In this document: positions 17,463 through 26,352 of the stretch, piece by piece | Numbering within the stretch: the stretch's first letter is position 1 | Layout: each line of letters begins with the position of its first letter | DNA from: Desulfobulbaceae bacterium | GTDB lineage: Bacteria > Desulfobacterota > Desulfobulbia > Desulfobulbales > Desulfobulbaceae | Reading direction: 5' to 3' | DNA: 64,000 nt | NCBI GenBank assembly: GCA_023544645.1 | Contig: JAMJFO010000005.1 | Location: 39,059-103,058 of the forward strand | Notes under the pieces: model-generated | Told to the model about the DNA's origin: nothing | What the model saw: only the letters and a program-made list of their open reading frames with translations | Databases searched by the model: none | Position numbers and translations under genes: made by a program

Positions 17463-17486
17463 CAATCTAGCGAAAAAACCTGTCCA

Positions 17487-18017
17487 TCAGCAGCTGCATC
17501 CGGATCCGCAATTGCTCTGCTCATCAGTTCCACAACCGCAGCCGCAGGCAGCTGACTGCTGTTCAAGCTGGGCCAGCTCCGCCGCGCTGGGCTCCCTGAC
17601 TTCAACGACCTTGACGTCAAAATGGAGCTGTTCACCGGCCAGTGGATGGTTCAGGTCAACGACGACCATGTTGTTGTCTTTCACTTCTTTAATTTTCAAC
17701 ATTACCGGCCCCTGCGGCCCCTGGGCCTGAAAGGTCATTCCAGGCTCAACTTCGCAGTCAGCGGGAAACTGGTCCCCGGGAATTTCCTGGAGCAGATTTT
17801 CGTTGACTGCTCCGTAGCCATCTTCCGGATCAACAACGATCTTTTCCTGGTCCCCTGCTGTCTTGCCCATGAGCTGGCTCTCCAGGCCGGGAATGATTTG
17901 ACCCGTCCCGGTTATAAAACCGAAAGGCCGGCCTTCAGGAGAACTGTCCACTTCTTCCCCGGAAGCAAGGCTCAGTTTGTAATCAATTGCGACGTACACA
18001 TTGTTATCAATTTGCAT
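17487..18017 (-). CDS. slyD: SlyD-type FKBP peptidyl-prolyl isomerase
   Basis: 176 aa. FKBP domain split by an insert-in-flap chaperone domain: N-terminal MQIDNNVYVAIDYKLSLASG, GQIIPGLESQLMGKTAGD, PEDGYGAVNENL, and C-terminal VVVDLNHPLAGEQLHFDV. The tail (residues about 158-176) is Cys/Gly-rich (CGCGCG, CGSGCSC), like the metal-binding tail of SlyD, which uses His and Cys to bind Ni2+ for hydrogenase assembly. Here the tail is almost purely cysteine. GAGGT precedes the ATG. A hairpin with a U-run lies in the leader (see 18034-18077). Confidence 0.92.
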   Translation of the reverse strand: MQIDNNVYVAIDYKLSLASGEEVDSSPEGRPFGFITGTGQIIPGLESQLMGKTAGDQEKIVVDPEDGYGAVNENLLQEIPGDQFPADCEVEPGMTFQAQGPQGPVMLKIKEVKDNNMVVVDLNHPLAGEQLHFDVKVVEVREPSAAELAQLEQQSAACGCGCGTDEQSNCGSGCSC

Positions 18018-18033
18018 AATCTACCTCTTCACT

Positions 18034-18077
18034 TAAAAAAAATCCCGATGCTGCCGGATGTTCCGGCTTCATCGGGT
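18034..18077 (-). terminator. Strong hairpin plus U-run upstream of slyD
   Basis: On the minus strand, a long imperfect stem (CCCGATG / CATCGGG outside, CCGG / CCGG inside) followed by eight T. It is a classical intrinsic terminator by structure. It may end the metallophosphoesterase transcript (stop at 18227), but a promoter candidate at 18092-18121 lies between the two, which would place the hairpin in the slyD leader as an attenuator. Confidence 0.75.
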
Positions 18078-18091
18078 TCCACTGTTACTTT

Positions 18092-18121
18092 TATAAATAA
18101 ATCGTTTGTGCCGAAAGTCAA
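18092..18121 (-). promoter_or_regulatory. Promoter candidate for slyD, upstream of the hairpin
   Basis: Minus-strand TTGACT at 18121-18116, an 18-base spacer and TTTATA at 18097-18092. Transcription would start near 18085 and immediately traverse the hairpin at 18044-18076. No alternative promoter fits between the hairpin and the slyD start. Confidence 0.4.
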
Positions 18122-18226
18122 CCCGCAAAACCTCGGCAGACTGAAACTTTTTCCCCGAAAGGACGAATACTCTTCTTCTTACGGCTGTCCGGAAAATTTC
18201 ACCAGCTGTACTTCAATCCTCTCCGG

Positions 18227-19360
18227 TCATGCTCCATGAACAAAGTCAATGATCGTTACTTCAGGAGGCGCAAGGAAGCGAATGGGCGGCCCCCACGTGC
18301 CGCTGCCGTTTGATATATACAGATAGCCGTATTCAAGCATGTTTATGCCGCCGGGATAGTGGAACAAAAGCCAGGGGAACAGGTTATAAGGGAATATCTG
18401 CCCCTTGTGGGTATGACCGGACAACTGGATATCGAACAGGCCGACACTTTCGGGATTAACAACAGCCCGGTGTTTGAGAAGGACGGTGAAGGTATTCCTC
18501 CGCTGCCGGCGGAGCAGTTCCAGCTCTTTTCCTTCAGCCTTGTCGCCAAAGCGTTCCGATGCCTGGTCATCAATGCCGACAAAGGCAATCCCGCTGACGT
18601 TGACAACCTGGTTGCGCAACATCATGAATCCGGCTTTATCCGCAAAATCAAGCGACTCCGCCAGCCCAGCATAAAACTCATGATTGCCGGTGACCGCCAG
18701 CTTGCCATAAGGCGGATTCACCTGCTCCAGCATTTTGCCGACCCTGGTGAGATCATTCAACTGGCCGTCAACCAGGTCGCCGGTTGACACCAGCAGGTCC
18801 GGTTCCGCCTCTTTCACTTTAGCCAGGATTCGTTCCAGCCTCTTCTCCCGCACTATCAGGCCGAGATGCACGTCGGATATCATGGCCACCCGCAGTCTTG
18901 CAGCATTCTGTGGTATCTTGGGACTGGTCAGGGTTATATGCACGGTGCGGATCTGGTTGGCCTCGAAAAGGCCGTAGCAGTAAACAGCCAGTACGATCAC
19001 CAGCTGGACGAGAAACCTTCTACGCCTGTACTGGCTGGTTAATTGAGCAGGTTTTTTCCTCAGCCGTAAAAACAACCATTTTCCCATGGCGCAAACGTCA
19101 TAAAACGCGGCAACCGCCACAAAGAGCAGCAGTATCCCCATCCAGGTAAATCCCGCGTAGGCCAGGATTCTCGGTCCGGTTTCCAGCCCCTGCTCTTCAG
19201 CCAGACGAACAATAATCGGTGAAGCAGTCATAAATACCGAGAACAGGGCAGTGAACACAATGGTCTTTCTGCCGTACTGCAGCGAGAGAAATGCATGATA
19301 AAAAGCATACAGATGCATCAGCAGGTAAATCGAAATATACAAGGCAAGAAACAGGGTCAT
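18227..19360 (-). CDS. Membrane-bound metallophosphoesterase (YkuE-like)
   Basis: 377 aa. About four TM segments in residues 1-150 (MTLFLALYISIYLLMHLYAF first), then a cytosol- or periplasm-facing calcineurin-like phosphoesterase domain. Its metal motifs are ISDVHLGL, STGDLVDG, VTGNHEFYAG, and the later HRAV and SGHTHKGQIFPY. Relatives include YkuE and lipid A or UDP-diacylglucosamine-type hydrolases; the substrate is not deducible. The start at 19360 has CCGGAG eight bases upstream. The open frame runs 89 codons further upstream, but that stretch is the repeat element at 19411-19574 and is spurious. Confidence 0.85.
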   Translation of the reverse strand: MTLFLALYISIYLLMHLYAFYHAFLSLQYGRKTIVFTALFSVFMTASPIIVRLAEEQGLETGPRILAYAGFTWMGILLLFVAVAAFYDVCAMGKWLFLRLRKKPAQLTSQYRRRRFLVQLVIVLAVYCYGLFEANQIRTVHITLTSPKIPQNAARLRVAMISDVHLGLIVREKRLERILAKVKEAEPDLLVSTGDLVDGQLNDLTRVGKMLEQVNPPYGKLAVTGNHEFYAGLAESLDFADKAGFMMLRNQVVNVSGIAFVGIDDQASERFGDKAEGKELELLRRQRRNTFTVLLKHRAVVNPESVGLFDIQLSGHTHKGQIFPYNLFPWLLFHYPGGINMLEYGYLYISNGSGTWGPPIRFLAPPEVTIIDFVHGA

Positions 19361-19410
19361 TGATATCGCTCCGGACCAAAAAAAACCTTTGAGAATGGCA
19401 GAATCAAGTA

Positions 19411-19574
19411 TGATGGCGTCGTAAAAAATCCGATCTACTGCGTCATAGCGGGTACGGCCGATGCTCGACGTAACATATGTACGCCTCCGCTTGACCGACA
19501 CCACTATTCCTTGTATATCGAAATTTTTACTTAGCCATCTTTTAGTGTGTGATGGACTTTTTACGAGTCCATCA
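19411..19574. mobile_element. 164-bp MITE-like repeat with 4-bp flanking duplication
   Basis: The ends begin TGATGGCGTCGTAAAAAATC (plus, 19411) and, on the minus strand from 19574, TGATGGACTCGTAAAAAGTC, matching at 17 of 20. AGTA occurs immediately outside both ends (19407-19410 and 19575-19578). The right end also folds alone (GATGGACT / AGTCCATC around seven bases). No coding capacity. I have a general recollection of similar TTTTTACGA-containing palindromes in deltaproteobacterial genomes. It occupies most of the 385-base gap between divergent genes and creates a false N-terminal extension of the phosphoesterase frame. Confidence 0.7.
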
Positions 19575-19745
19575 AGTATATAACTGTATGCTGATATAAA
19601 AAAATATTCAACTTTCCTCCCGCTCACCTGTCAGGACGGAGTAAGCGCCTTTATCCGCCTTCCCTTGCAAATTGGCCCTGCCGGACTTAACGTTGTTTAC
19701 CAGGCATCAATAATTCAAGAGTGTTGCGCAGATCATCTGCCCCTA

Positions 19746-20345
19746 ATGAAATCACCATCCCTTTTATTCCTGTTCTGCCTGCTCGTTCTGCTTCCGGCAC
19801 TCCCGGCATACTCCGCAATAGATCATACCCTGCCGGCTTCTGTTGCGCATCAACCCATCCTTCACGTCCCCCTCCGCGTCCATCTCGGCAACAGCGGCAG
19901 AAGCCCCGGGGAATGGCTGCCGATCCTTGAAGAAATAAACTTCATCTGGCTTTCCCAGGCCGGAATCTGCTTTGCAATGCATACGGTCACCCACGATGAG
20001 GAACTTGAAAATGGCTTTGACCTGTGGTTTGAATTGACCATCCCGGAATGGAACGGCTATTTCACCGGCCCGCACGATATGCATGTACGGGACAATCCTG
20101 ACCTGCGGCCGGCCAGGCGGTCCGCCACCTCACCGGCCGCCCGCACAGCCGCCCATGAAATCGGCCACGCCCTCGGCCTTGCCCACAGGCAGGATTCCGA
20201 CGAGAATCTCATGCGTTCCAAAACGTACGGATGGCAGCTGGATGAAAATGAGACAACCCGGGCCCGAACGGCCGCCGAACAACTGAACGGCGTCAGCACA
20301 GGCAGCCTGCCCTGCGGTCCGCCGGAAATTCACTTAACCCCGTAA
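19746..20345 (+). CDS. Secreted matrixin-like zinc metalloprotease
   Basis: 199 aa. A signal peptide at residues 1-23 (MKSPSLLFLFCLLVLLPALP, cleaved near AYS-A) and a compact catalytic domain with HEIGHALGLAH (H137, E138, H141, H147) and a Met-turn at M156 (ENLMRS), the metzincin signature. There is no visible propeptide cysteine switch or C-terminal targeting domain, so it is smaller than most matrixins. The signal peptide decides the ATG; the frame opens 27 codons earlier in non-coding-looking sequence. No strong ribosome site. Stand-alone between the MITE and glgP; substrate unknown. Confidence 0.8.
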   Translation: MKSPSLLFLFCLLVLLPALPAYSAIDHTLPASVAHQPILHVPLRVHLGNSGRSPGEWLPILEEINFIWLSQAGICFAMHTVTHDEELENGFDLWFELTIPEWNGYFTGPHDMHVRDNPDLRPARRSATSPAARTAAHEIGHALGLAHRQDSDENLMRSKTYGWQLDENETTRARTAAEQLNGVSTGSLPCGPPEIHLTP

Positions 20346-20431
20346 TCGGTAGATTTTATTGTACATTCTGTCCAAAATCATGTCATAATAAAGATGTTGC
20401 ACCAAATCCCAATCTGCCAGGACGTCACATT

Positions 20432-22909
20432 ATGGCCGCAAAAACCGATGCCCGCTGCAGCAGGCTGCTGGACATTCTTTTCAACCCCCGCGACAGGGAG
20501 GAGATAAAAAACAGCATTCTCTATCACCTGATGAGCCTGCAGGGGAGAGATCCTGAACGGGCCGGCCCCGGCGACATGTACAAGGCAATCGCCTACATGA
20601 TGCGTGATTCCCTGGTGGAAAAATGGATCAGGACCCAGCGGCAATATTACACGGGCAAAAAAAAGAGGGTCTACTACCTGTCCATGGAATTTCTCGTGGG
20701 CCGTTCCTTGGACAACAGCCTGATCAACATGGGCATCAGGGATATTGCCGCGGATGCGCTGGAAGAGCTGGGATTTGATCTCGATGAAATAATCGAGAAA
20801 GAAGAGGACGCCGCCCTGGGCAACGGCGGCCTGGGAAGGCTTGCCGCCTGTTTCATGGACTCCATCGCCACGATGAAAATCCCGGCCTACGGTTACGGGA
20901 TAAACTACGAGTACGGATTATTCTACCAGCGGATTATTAACGGCTACCAGGTGGAAAGCCCGGACAACTGGATGCGGTTCGGAACGGCCTGGGAATTTGA
21001 ACGGCCCATGCCGCTCTACCCCATTAATTTCTACGGCAGGGTTGAAACGAAACTCGACGACAACGGCCGCCTCCGTTCAGAGTGGATCGACACCGAAGTT
21101 GTCATGGCCGTGGCCTGCGACGTTCTGGTGCCGGGATTTTGCAACAATAATGTCGTCAACATGCGGCTGTGGAAGGCCAAGGCGTCGCGCGAGCTCGATC
21201 TGGCCTTTTTCGACCGGGGCGATTACATCGGCGCCGTGCATACCAAGGTCCATTCGGAAACCATCTCCAAGATCCTTTACCCCCCGGACAAGGCTCACGC
21301 CGGGCAGGAACTCCGCCTGAAACAGCAGTATTTTTTTGTCGCCGCCACCTTCCAGGACATCTTCAGACGCTACAACCGGATCAATGACGATCTGCGCGGC
21401 TTCAGCAGCCAGATCGCCGTCCAGCTCAATGACACCCACCCGGCCATCGCCATCCCTGAACTGATGCGCCTGCTGCTCGACGAATTCGGCATCTCCTGGG
21501 AGCAGGCCTGGGAAACCTGCGTCAACACCTTTGCCTACACCAACCATACGCTGATGCCCGAGGCCCTTGAAACCTGGGCCGTGGACATGCTGGAGGGCCT
21601 CCTTCCCCGGCACCTGCAGATTATTTACGAGATCAACCAGCGGTTCATCGACCGGCTGCGGGATATCTACCCGGGGGACGAAGAAAAAATCAGGGAAATG
21701 TCCCTGATTGATGAAGGACCGCCGAAACGGGTCCGCATGGCCAATCTGGCGATTATCGGCAGCCATTCGGTCAACGGTGTAGCCGCCTTGCATACTACCC
21801 TGCTCAAAAACAAAATGTTCAGACATTTCCATGAACTCTATCCCGACCGGTTCAACAACAAGACCAACGGCATCACCCCCCGGCGCTGGCTCCTGCTGTG
21901 CAATCCGCCCCTGAGCAATCTTATCAGCAAAAGGATCGGCACCGACTGGATCACCGATCTGACAAAGCTCAAGCAATTGACCCGGTATGCGGACGATAAG
22001 GTTTTTCAGGAAATGTTCATGGCCGTGAAAAAAACAAATAAAAGACGCCTTGCCCGACTTATCTCCACGCTCTGCGGCGTTGACGTGGATACGGAATCGC
22101 TTTTTGACGTGCAGGTGAAACGCATTCACGAGTACAAACGGCAGCTGCTGAACATCCTGCATGTCATAACTCTCTACCACCGCATTGTCTCGCAGCCGGA
22201 AAAGGACTTCCTGCCCCGCACCGTCATCTTCGCCGGCAAGGCCGCGCCGGGATACCGGAAGGCGAAGCTGATCATCAAGCTGATCACCTCGGTGGCGGAA
22301 ACCATCAACTGCGATCTGCGGGTCCGTGATCTGCTGAAAGTGATCTTTCTGCCCAATTACGGCGTCTCCCTTGCCGAGAAAATCATCCCGGCGGCCGATC
22401 TTTCGCAACAGATCTCCACCGCCGGCACCGAGGCCTCGGGCACAGGGAACATGAAGTTTGCCCTCAACGGCGCCTTGACCATCGGCACGCTGGACGGAGC
22501 CAACGTGGAGATACGGGAAGAGGTCGGCCCGGACAATATCTTCATCTTTGGCCTCACTGTCGAACAGGCGGAATATGAACGGAAAATGCCGGGACGAACT
22601 CCCCGGTCCATCTACGAACAGAACCCCGAGATCCGTCTCGTGGTCGACAGCATCCGCGATGGATCATTCAGCAAATCCAATAAAAATCTTTTTCAATCCA
22701 TTGTGGACGACCTGCTTGACCATCATCGCGACCCGTACCTGCACCTGATCGATCTTGAAGATTATCTGCAATGCCAGGAACAGGTCGCCCGGACCTACCG
22801 TGACAAGAAAAAATGGTGTAGAATGGCAATTCACAATGTCGCCAACATGGGCAAGTTTTCCAGTGACCGGACAATTCAGCAATATGCATCTGAGATCTGG
22901 GGAGTATGA
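20432..22909 (+). CDS. glgP: Glycogen/starch/alpha-glucan phosphorylase
   Basis: 825 aa, typical of GT35 phosphorylases. It releases glucose-1-phosphate from alpha-1,4-glucan using pyridoxal phosphate. Visible: YYLSMEFLVGRSLDNSLINM, GNGGLGRLAACFMDS, LNDTHPAIAIPELMR, RIHEYKRQLLN, and the PLP-lysine motif EASGTGNMKFALNGALTIGT. Cytoplasmic. No other glycogen genes are adjacent, so it is a stand-alone storage-mobilising enzyme here. It is followed after 76 bases by the exporter genes on the same strand. Confidence 0.96.
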   Translation: MAAKTDARCSRLLDILFNPRDREEIKNSILYHLMSLQGRDPERAGPGDMYKAIAYMMRDSLVEKWIRTQRQYYTGKKKRVYYLSMEFLVGRSLDNSLINMGIRDIAADALEELGFDLDEIIEKEEDAALGNGGLGRLAACFMDSIATMKIPAYGYGINYEYGLFYQRIINGYQVESPDNWMRFGTAWEFERPMPLYPINFYGRVETKLDDNGRLRSEWIDTEVVMAVACDVLVPGFCNNNVVNMRLWKAKASRELDLAFFDRGDYIGAVHTKVHSETISKILYPPDKAHAGQELRLKQQYFFVAATFQDIFRRYNRINDDLRGFSSQIAVQLNDTHPAIAIPELMRLLLDEFGISWEQAWETCVNTFAYTNHTLMPEALETWAVDMLEGLLPRHLQIIYEINQRFIDRLRDIYPGDEEKIREMSLIDEGPPKRVRMANLAIIGSHSVNGVAALHTTLLKNKMFRHFHELYPDRFNNKTNGITPRRWLLLCNPPLSNLISKRIGTDWITDLTKLKQLTRYADDKVFQEMFMAVKKTNKRRLARLISTLCGVDVDTESLFDVQVKRIHEYKRQLLNILHVITLYHRIVSQPEKDFLPRTVIFAGKAAPGYRKAKLIIKLITSVAETINCDLRVRDLLKVIFLPNYGVSLAEKIIPAADLSQQISTAGTEASGTGNMKFALNGALTIGTLDGANVEIREEVGPDNIFIFGLTVEQAEYERKMPGRTPRSIYEQNPEIRLVVDSIRDGSFSKSNKNLFQSIVDDLLDHHRDPYLHLIDLEDYLQCQEQVARTYRDKKKWCRMAIHNVANMGKFSSDRTIQQYASEIWGV

Positions 22910-22985
22910 ATCATGTTTCCGCCACCCGCTTCCGGGATTCATCCTCTGCCGCCCCAGGGCGAAGAAAGAATTTTTCACTGACACC

Positions 22986-23984
22986 ATGACCACCACGCCG
23001 CTAACCATGAGAAACAGCCTTAGCCAATTCCCCCTACTGCTTCTGGTTTCAGCCTGCCTTATCCTTTCCGGCTGCCGGGAGAAACAGCAGAACTATTACC
23101 AGGGATATGTCGAGGGAGAATTTCTCCATGTCTCCTCCCCCATTGGCGGCAGGCTGGAAGCGCTTGCTGTTTCCCGGGGAATGTCTGTTGCCGCGGGCGA
23201 CGCCCTTTTCACTCTTGACCGCACGGTTGAAGCCGCCGAGGTCGCTGAAGCCGAGCAGGGGCTGCAACGGGCAGAAAACCAGCTGGCGGACCTGACCAAG
23301 GGGTTGCGCAGTTCAGAGATCCAGGCCATGGAGGCCCGCCGGGAGCAAGCCCGGGCTGTTTATGACCTTGCCAAAATCCAATATGAGCGCAGCAGGCAGC
23401 TTCTGCAACAGAAAGCTGCTGCCAGGGAGACCCTGGACAGGGCGAAGACGGAAATGGAACGGAGCGCCGCGGAAGTCGCCCAGCTGGACGCCGAACTCGA
23501 AACCGCCCGGCTCGGCGCCCGCCCCGATCTCATCGCAGCAGCCCGCACCGATGTCGATGCCGCCCGGCAGCGCCTTGTCCAGGCCCAATGGAGGATGGAC
23601 GAGAAAAAACTGGCGGCCCCGCAGCAAGCGCTTGTCTTTGATACGTTTTATGTGGAAGGAGAATTCGTCCCGGCGGCCTACCCGGTTGTCAGCATCCTGC
23701 CCCCAGGCAATATCACGGTCCGTTTTTTCGTTCCAGAACCTGTTGTCGGCACCCTGAAGACAGGGCAGAAAATATCAATCAATTTTGACGGGGCAAAGAA
23801 ACCGTACCAGGCGGCCGTCTCCTATATTTCTCCCCGGGCGGAATATACGCCGCCGGTCATTTACAGCCGCGAAAGCCGCACCCACCTCGTCTTCATGATC
23901 GAGGCCCGGGTCAATGCCGATGATGCCACTGCCCTGCATCCGGGCCAGCCCGTGGATGTGCGCCTGGAGCCGCCCCATGGCTGA
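22986..23984 (+). CDS. HlyD-family periplasmic adaptor, lipoprotein-like (YbhG type)
   Basis: 332 aa. N-terminal signal with a lipobox-like LILSGC (Cys near residue 26), then the HlyD pattern: YVEGEFLHVSSPIGGRLEAL (first lipoyl half), a long alpha-hairpin rich in Ala/Glu/Gln (about 95-210), the second lipoyl half APQQALVFDTFYVEGEFVPA, and a beta-barrel. Together with the next two genes it forms a YbhGFS-like tripartite ABC exporter; substrates of relatives are drugs, Na+ or other solutes. The ATG at 22986 is preferred; 23007 is an alternative. Its stop overlaps the ATPase start. Confidence 0.85.
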   Translation: MTTTPLTMRNSLSQFPLLLLVSACLILSGCREKQQNYYQGYVEGEFLHVSSPIGGRLEALAVSRGMSVAAGDALFTLDRTVEAAEVAEAEQGLQRAENQLADLTKGLRSSEIQAMEARREQARAVYDLAKIQYERSRQLLQQKAAARETLDRAKTEMERSAAEVAQLDAELETARLGARPDLIAAARTDVDAARQRLVQAQWRMDEKKLAAPQQALVFDTFYVEGEFVPAAYPVVSILPPGNITVRFFVPEPVVGTLKTGQKISINFDGAKKPYQAAVSYISPRAEYTPPVIYSRESRTHLVFMIEARVNADDATALHPGQPVDVRLEPPHG

Positions 23985-24897
23985 CGCCTCTCCGGTTATC
24001 GCTGTCCGGAACCTGACCAAATCATTCTCGGGGAAAACAGTGGTCAACAAACTGTCACTGCAAATCAACCCTGGAGAGATCTATGGTTTCCTCGGCCCCA
24101 ACGGCAGCGGCAAAACCACCTTCATCCGCATGCTGAGCGGCCTGCTGCGCCCGGATTCCGGATCCGGCACCTGTCTTGGTTTTGACATCCTCCGGGAGTC
24201 GGGAAAGATCAAACCGCTTATCGGCTACATGGCCCAGCGATTCAGCCTGTATGAAGATCTCAGTGTCCGGGAGAACCTGAATTTCATGGCCCGCATCTAC
24301 CGGATCAACAATATGCGGAGAACGGTTGACGAAACCGTTGAACGCATGGGGCTCAGCCGTTTTGCCAACCAGTTGGCCGGCACCCTGTCCGGCGGCTGGA
24401 AGCAGCGGCTGGCCCTTTCCGCCTGCCTGCTGCACCGTCCGCGCCTTCTCCTGCTGGACGAACCCACGGCCGGAGTCGATCCCAAGGCCCGGCGGGACTT
24501 CTGGGACGATATCTACAGTCTGGCCGCCGAGGGCGTCACCTCTCTCATCAGCACCCATTACATGGACGAGGCCGAGCGCTGCCACCGTCTTGCCTACCTG
24601 GCGTACGGCGATCTCCTGGTATCGGGGACCGCCGACGAGGTCGTCTCCCGGTCGGGACTCAAGACCCGGGCTGTCTCAGGCGCCAATCTTCATCTCCTCT
24701 CCCCGGAGCTCAAACCCCTGGCCGGGGTGGAACAGGTTGTTCCGTTCGGCAGCACCCTCCACGTGAGCGGACACGACGAGGAGCTCCTGGACCAAAGTCT
24801 GAATTCCCTGAAAAACGGTAAATACACCTGGCAGAAGATCGACGCCAACCTGGAGGAAGTCTTTATCAGCCTGATGCAGGAACGGGAGGGCGGTTGA
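23977..24897 (+). CDS. ABC transporter ATP-binding protein (YbhF-like, single NBD)
   Basis: 306 aa. Walker A GPNGSGKTT, Q-loop GYMAQRFSLYEDLSVRENL, signature LSGGWKQRLALSACL (W in place of the usual E/Q), Walker B LLLLDEPTAGVDP and H-loop ISTHYMDEAERC. One NBD only, whereas E. coli YbhF has two in tandem. The ATG overlaps the HlyD stop by eight bases. It energises the ABC-2 permease encoded immediately downstream. Confidence 0.92.
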   Translation: MADASPVIAVRNLTKSFSGKTVVNKLSLQINPGEIYGFLGPNGSGKTTFIRMLSGLLRPDSGSGTCLGFDILRESGKIKPLIGYMAQRFSLYEDLSVRENLNFMARIYRINNMRRTVDETVERMGLSRFANQLAGTLSGGWKQRLALSACLLHRPRLLLLDEPTAGVDPKARRDFWDDIYSLAAEGVTSLISTHYMDEAERCHRLAYLAYGDLLVSGTADEVVSRSGLKTRAVSGANLHLLSPELKPLAGVEQVVPFGSTLHVSGHDEELLDQSLNSLKNGKYTWQKIDANLEEVFISLMQEREGG

Positions 24898-26040
24898 ATG
24901 GGCTTTGGCGGATATTTCTCCTTCAACCGCTTCCTGGCGGTCATCAGCAAGGAATTCGTGCAGATGCGGCGGGACCGGGTCACCTTTGCCATGATGATCG
25001 GCATCCCCATCCTGCAGATGATCATTTTCGGTTTTGCCATCAACTCCGATCCCAAGCACCTGCCGACGGTTGTCCTGGCCGGTGATCACAGTGTCTTTTC
25101 CCGCACCATTATTGCCGCCATGCAGAACAGTGACTACTTCAAGGTGATCTCAACGGCGGCCACCGAAGAAGAAGCGGCGATGCTCGTGGAAACCGGGCAG
25201 GTGCAGTTCGTCCTCACCATTCCAGAACAATTCTCCCGCCACCTGATCCGGGGCGAAAATCCCTCCCTGCTGCTCACTGCCGATGCAACCGATCCGGCAG
25301 CCACCAGCAACGCCCTGTCAGCGTTCCGGATCGTGGCGGAAAGAGCGCTGGCAAGGGACCTGGACGGCCCGCTCAGCCATCTGCGCCGCGGCTCCCCGCC
25401 CGTTGATGTCATCATCCATCCCCGCTTCAATCCGGAAGGGATTACCCAGTACAATATCGTGCCGGGCCTGATGGGCGTGGTGCTGACCATGACCCTGGTC
25501 ATCATCACCGCCCTGGCCATCACCCGGGAGCGGGAGCGGGGCACCATGGAAAACCTGCTTTCCACCCCGGTCAAACCCTTTGAAGTCATGATCGGCAAGA
25601 TCATTCCCTATATTATCGTCGGATACGTGCAGATGGGTGTTATTCTTCTGGCCTCATACTTCCTGTTTAAGGTACCGATCATCGGCAACCTGTTTCTCCT
25701 GCTGGGCGTCTCCCTGCTGTTTATTGCCGCCAACCTGGGCGTCGGCCTGACTTTTTCCACCCTGGCCCGCAACCAGCTGCAGGCAGTACAGATGGCCTTT
25801 TTCTTCTTCCTGCCCTCCATCCTGCTTTCCGGCTTCATGTTTCCCTTTCGCGGCATGCCGGTCTGGGCCCAGCACATAGGTGAAATTCTCCCCCTCACCC
25901 ATTACCTGCGGATCGTCAGGGGAATTATTCTCAAGGGAAACACCTTTGACCAGATCCTGCCCAACCTCTGGCCCATCACCCTGTTTCTGGTAATTTCCCT
26001 CACCATCGGTCTGAAACGCTACCGGAGCACCCTTGATTAA
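24898..26040 (+). CDS. ABC-2 type permease (YbhS/YbhR-like)
   Basis: 380 aa. First TM after an amphipathic start (FLAVISKEFVQMRRDRVTFA), a large extracytoplasmic loop at residues about 50-175, then five TM segments, with ITRERERGTMENLLSTPVKP between the second and third (the ABC-2 conserved loop). The ATG directly follows the ATPase stop. Only one permease gene is present, whereas YbhGFSR has two, so a homodimer is expected. The operon appears to end here. Confidence 0.9.
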   Translation: MGFGGYFSFNRFLAVISKEFVQMRRDRVTFAMMIGIPILQMIIFGFAINSDPKHLPTVVLAGDHSVFSRTIIAAMQNSDYFKVISTAATEEEAAMLVETGQVQFVLTIPEQFSRHLIRGENPSLLLTADATDPAATSNALSAFRIVAERALARDLDGPLSHLRRGSPPVDVIIHPRFNPEGITQYNIVPGLMGVVLTMTLVIITALAITRERERGTMENLLSTPVKPFEVMIGKIIPYIIVGYVQMGVILLASYFLFKVPIIGNLFLLLGVSLLFIAANLGVGLTFSTLARNQLQAVQMAFFFFLPSILLSGFMFPFRGMPVWAQHIGEILPLTHYLRIVRGIILKGNTFDQILPNLWPITLFLVISLTIGLKRYRSTLD

Positions 26041-26093
26041 CCCCTTTCCCCGCCTTATTTTTAGATAATTACTAATGATGGCGGGTGAGAAAA

Positions 26094-26294
26094 ATGCCTT
26101 TCCGGAAACTTCCAGGCAACCGCGGACAGATCTATGTCCCCGAATGCAACCGGTGTGAAAAAAAGAATCCGTGTCCGGACTGCTTTAATTGCCAGTGGTG
26201 CGGCAATGAACGATGCCGTCTCTGCCGGCCCGATGATTACGCGGAAAAAAGAAAATCCCCGCCGGAACATCCCGTCAAGAAAAACGGCTCGTAA
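26094..26294 (+). CDS. Small eight-cysteine protein
   Basis: 66 aa, positively charged. The middle holds eight cysteines in four CxxC pairs (CNRCEKKNPCPDCFNCQWC followed by GNERCRLC), a layout expected of two zinc knuckles or an Fe-S-binding mini-protein. ATG at 26094 is chosen over GTG at 26085 because GGTGAG would serve as ribosome site. A 6-bp hairpin (CCCGCC at 26049, GGCGGG at 26080) could mask that site. Downstream of the exporter on the same strand; function unknown. Confidence 0.6.
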   Translation: MPFRKLPGNRGQIYVPECNRCEKKNPCPDCFNCQWCGNERCRLCRPDDYAEKRKSPPEHPVKKNGS

Positions 26295-26352
26295 CGATAA
26301 CAGCATCCCCGCCAATCAAAACGCATAAGGCCTGTTAGCCGCAACCCCTCTT

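Noticed and set aside
18227..19627. 466-aa version of the metallophosphoesterase
   Set aside because: The extra 89 residues are translated from the inverted-repeat element at 19411-19574; CCGGAG before ATG 19360 marks the real start.
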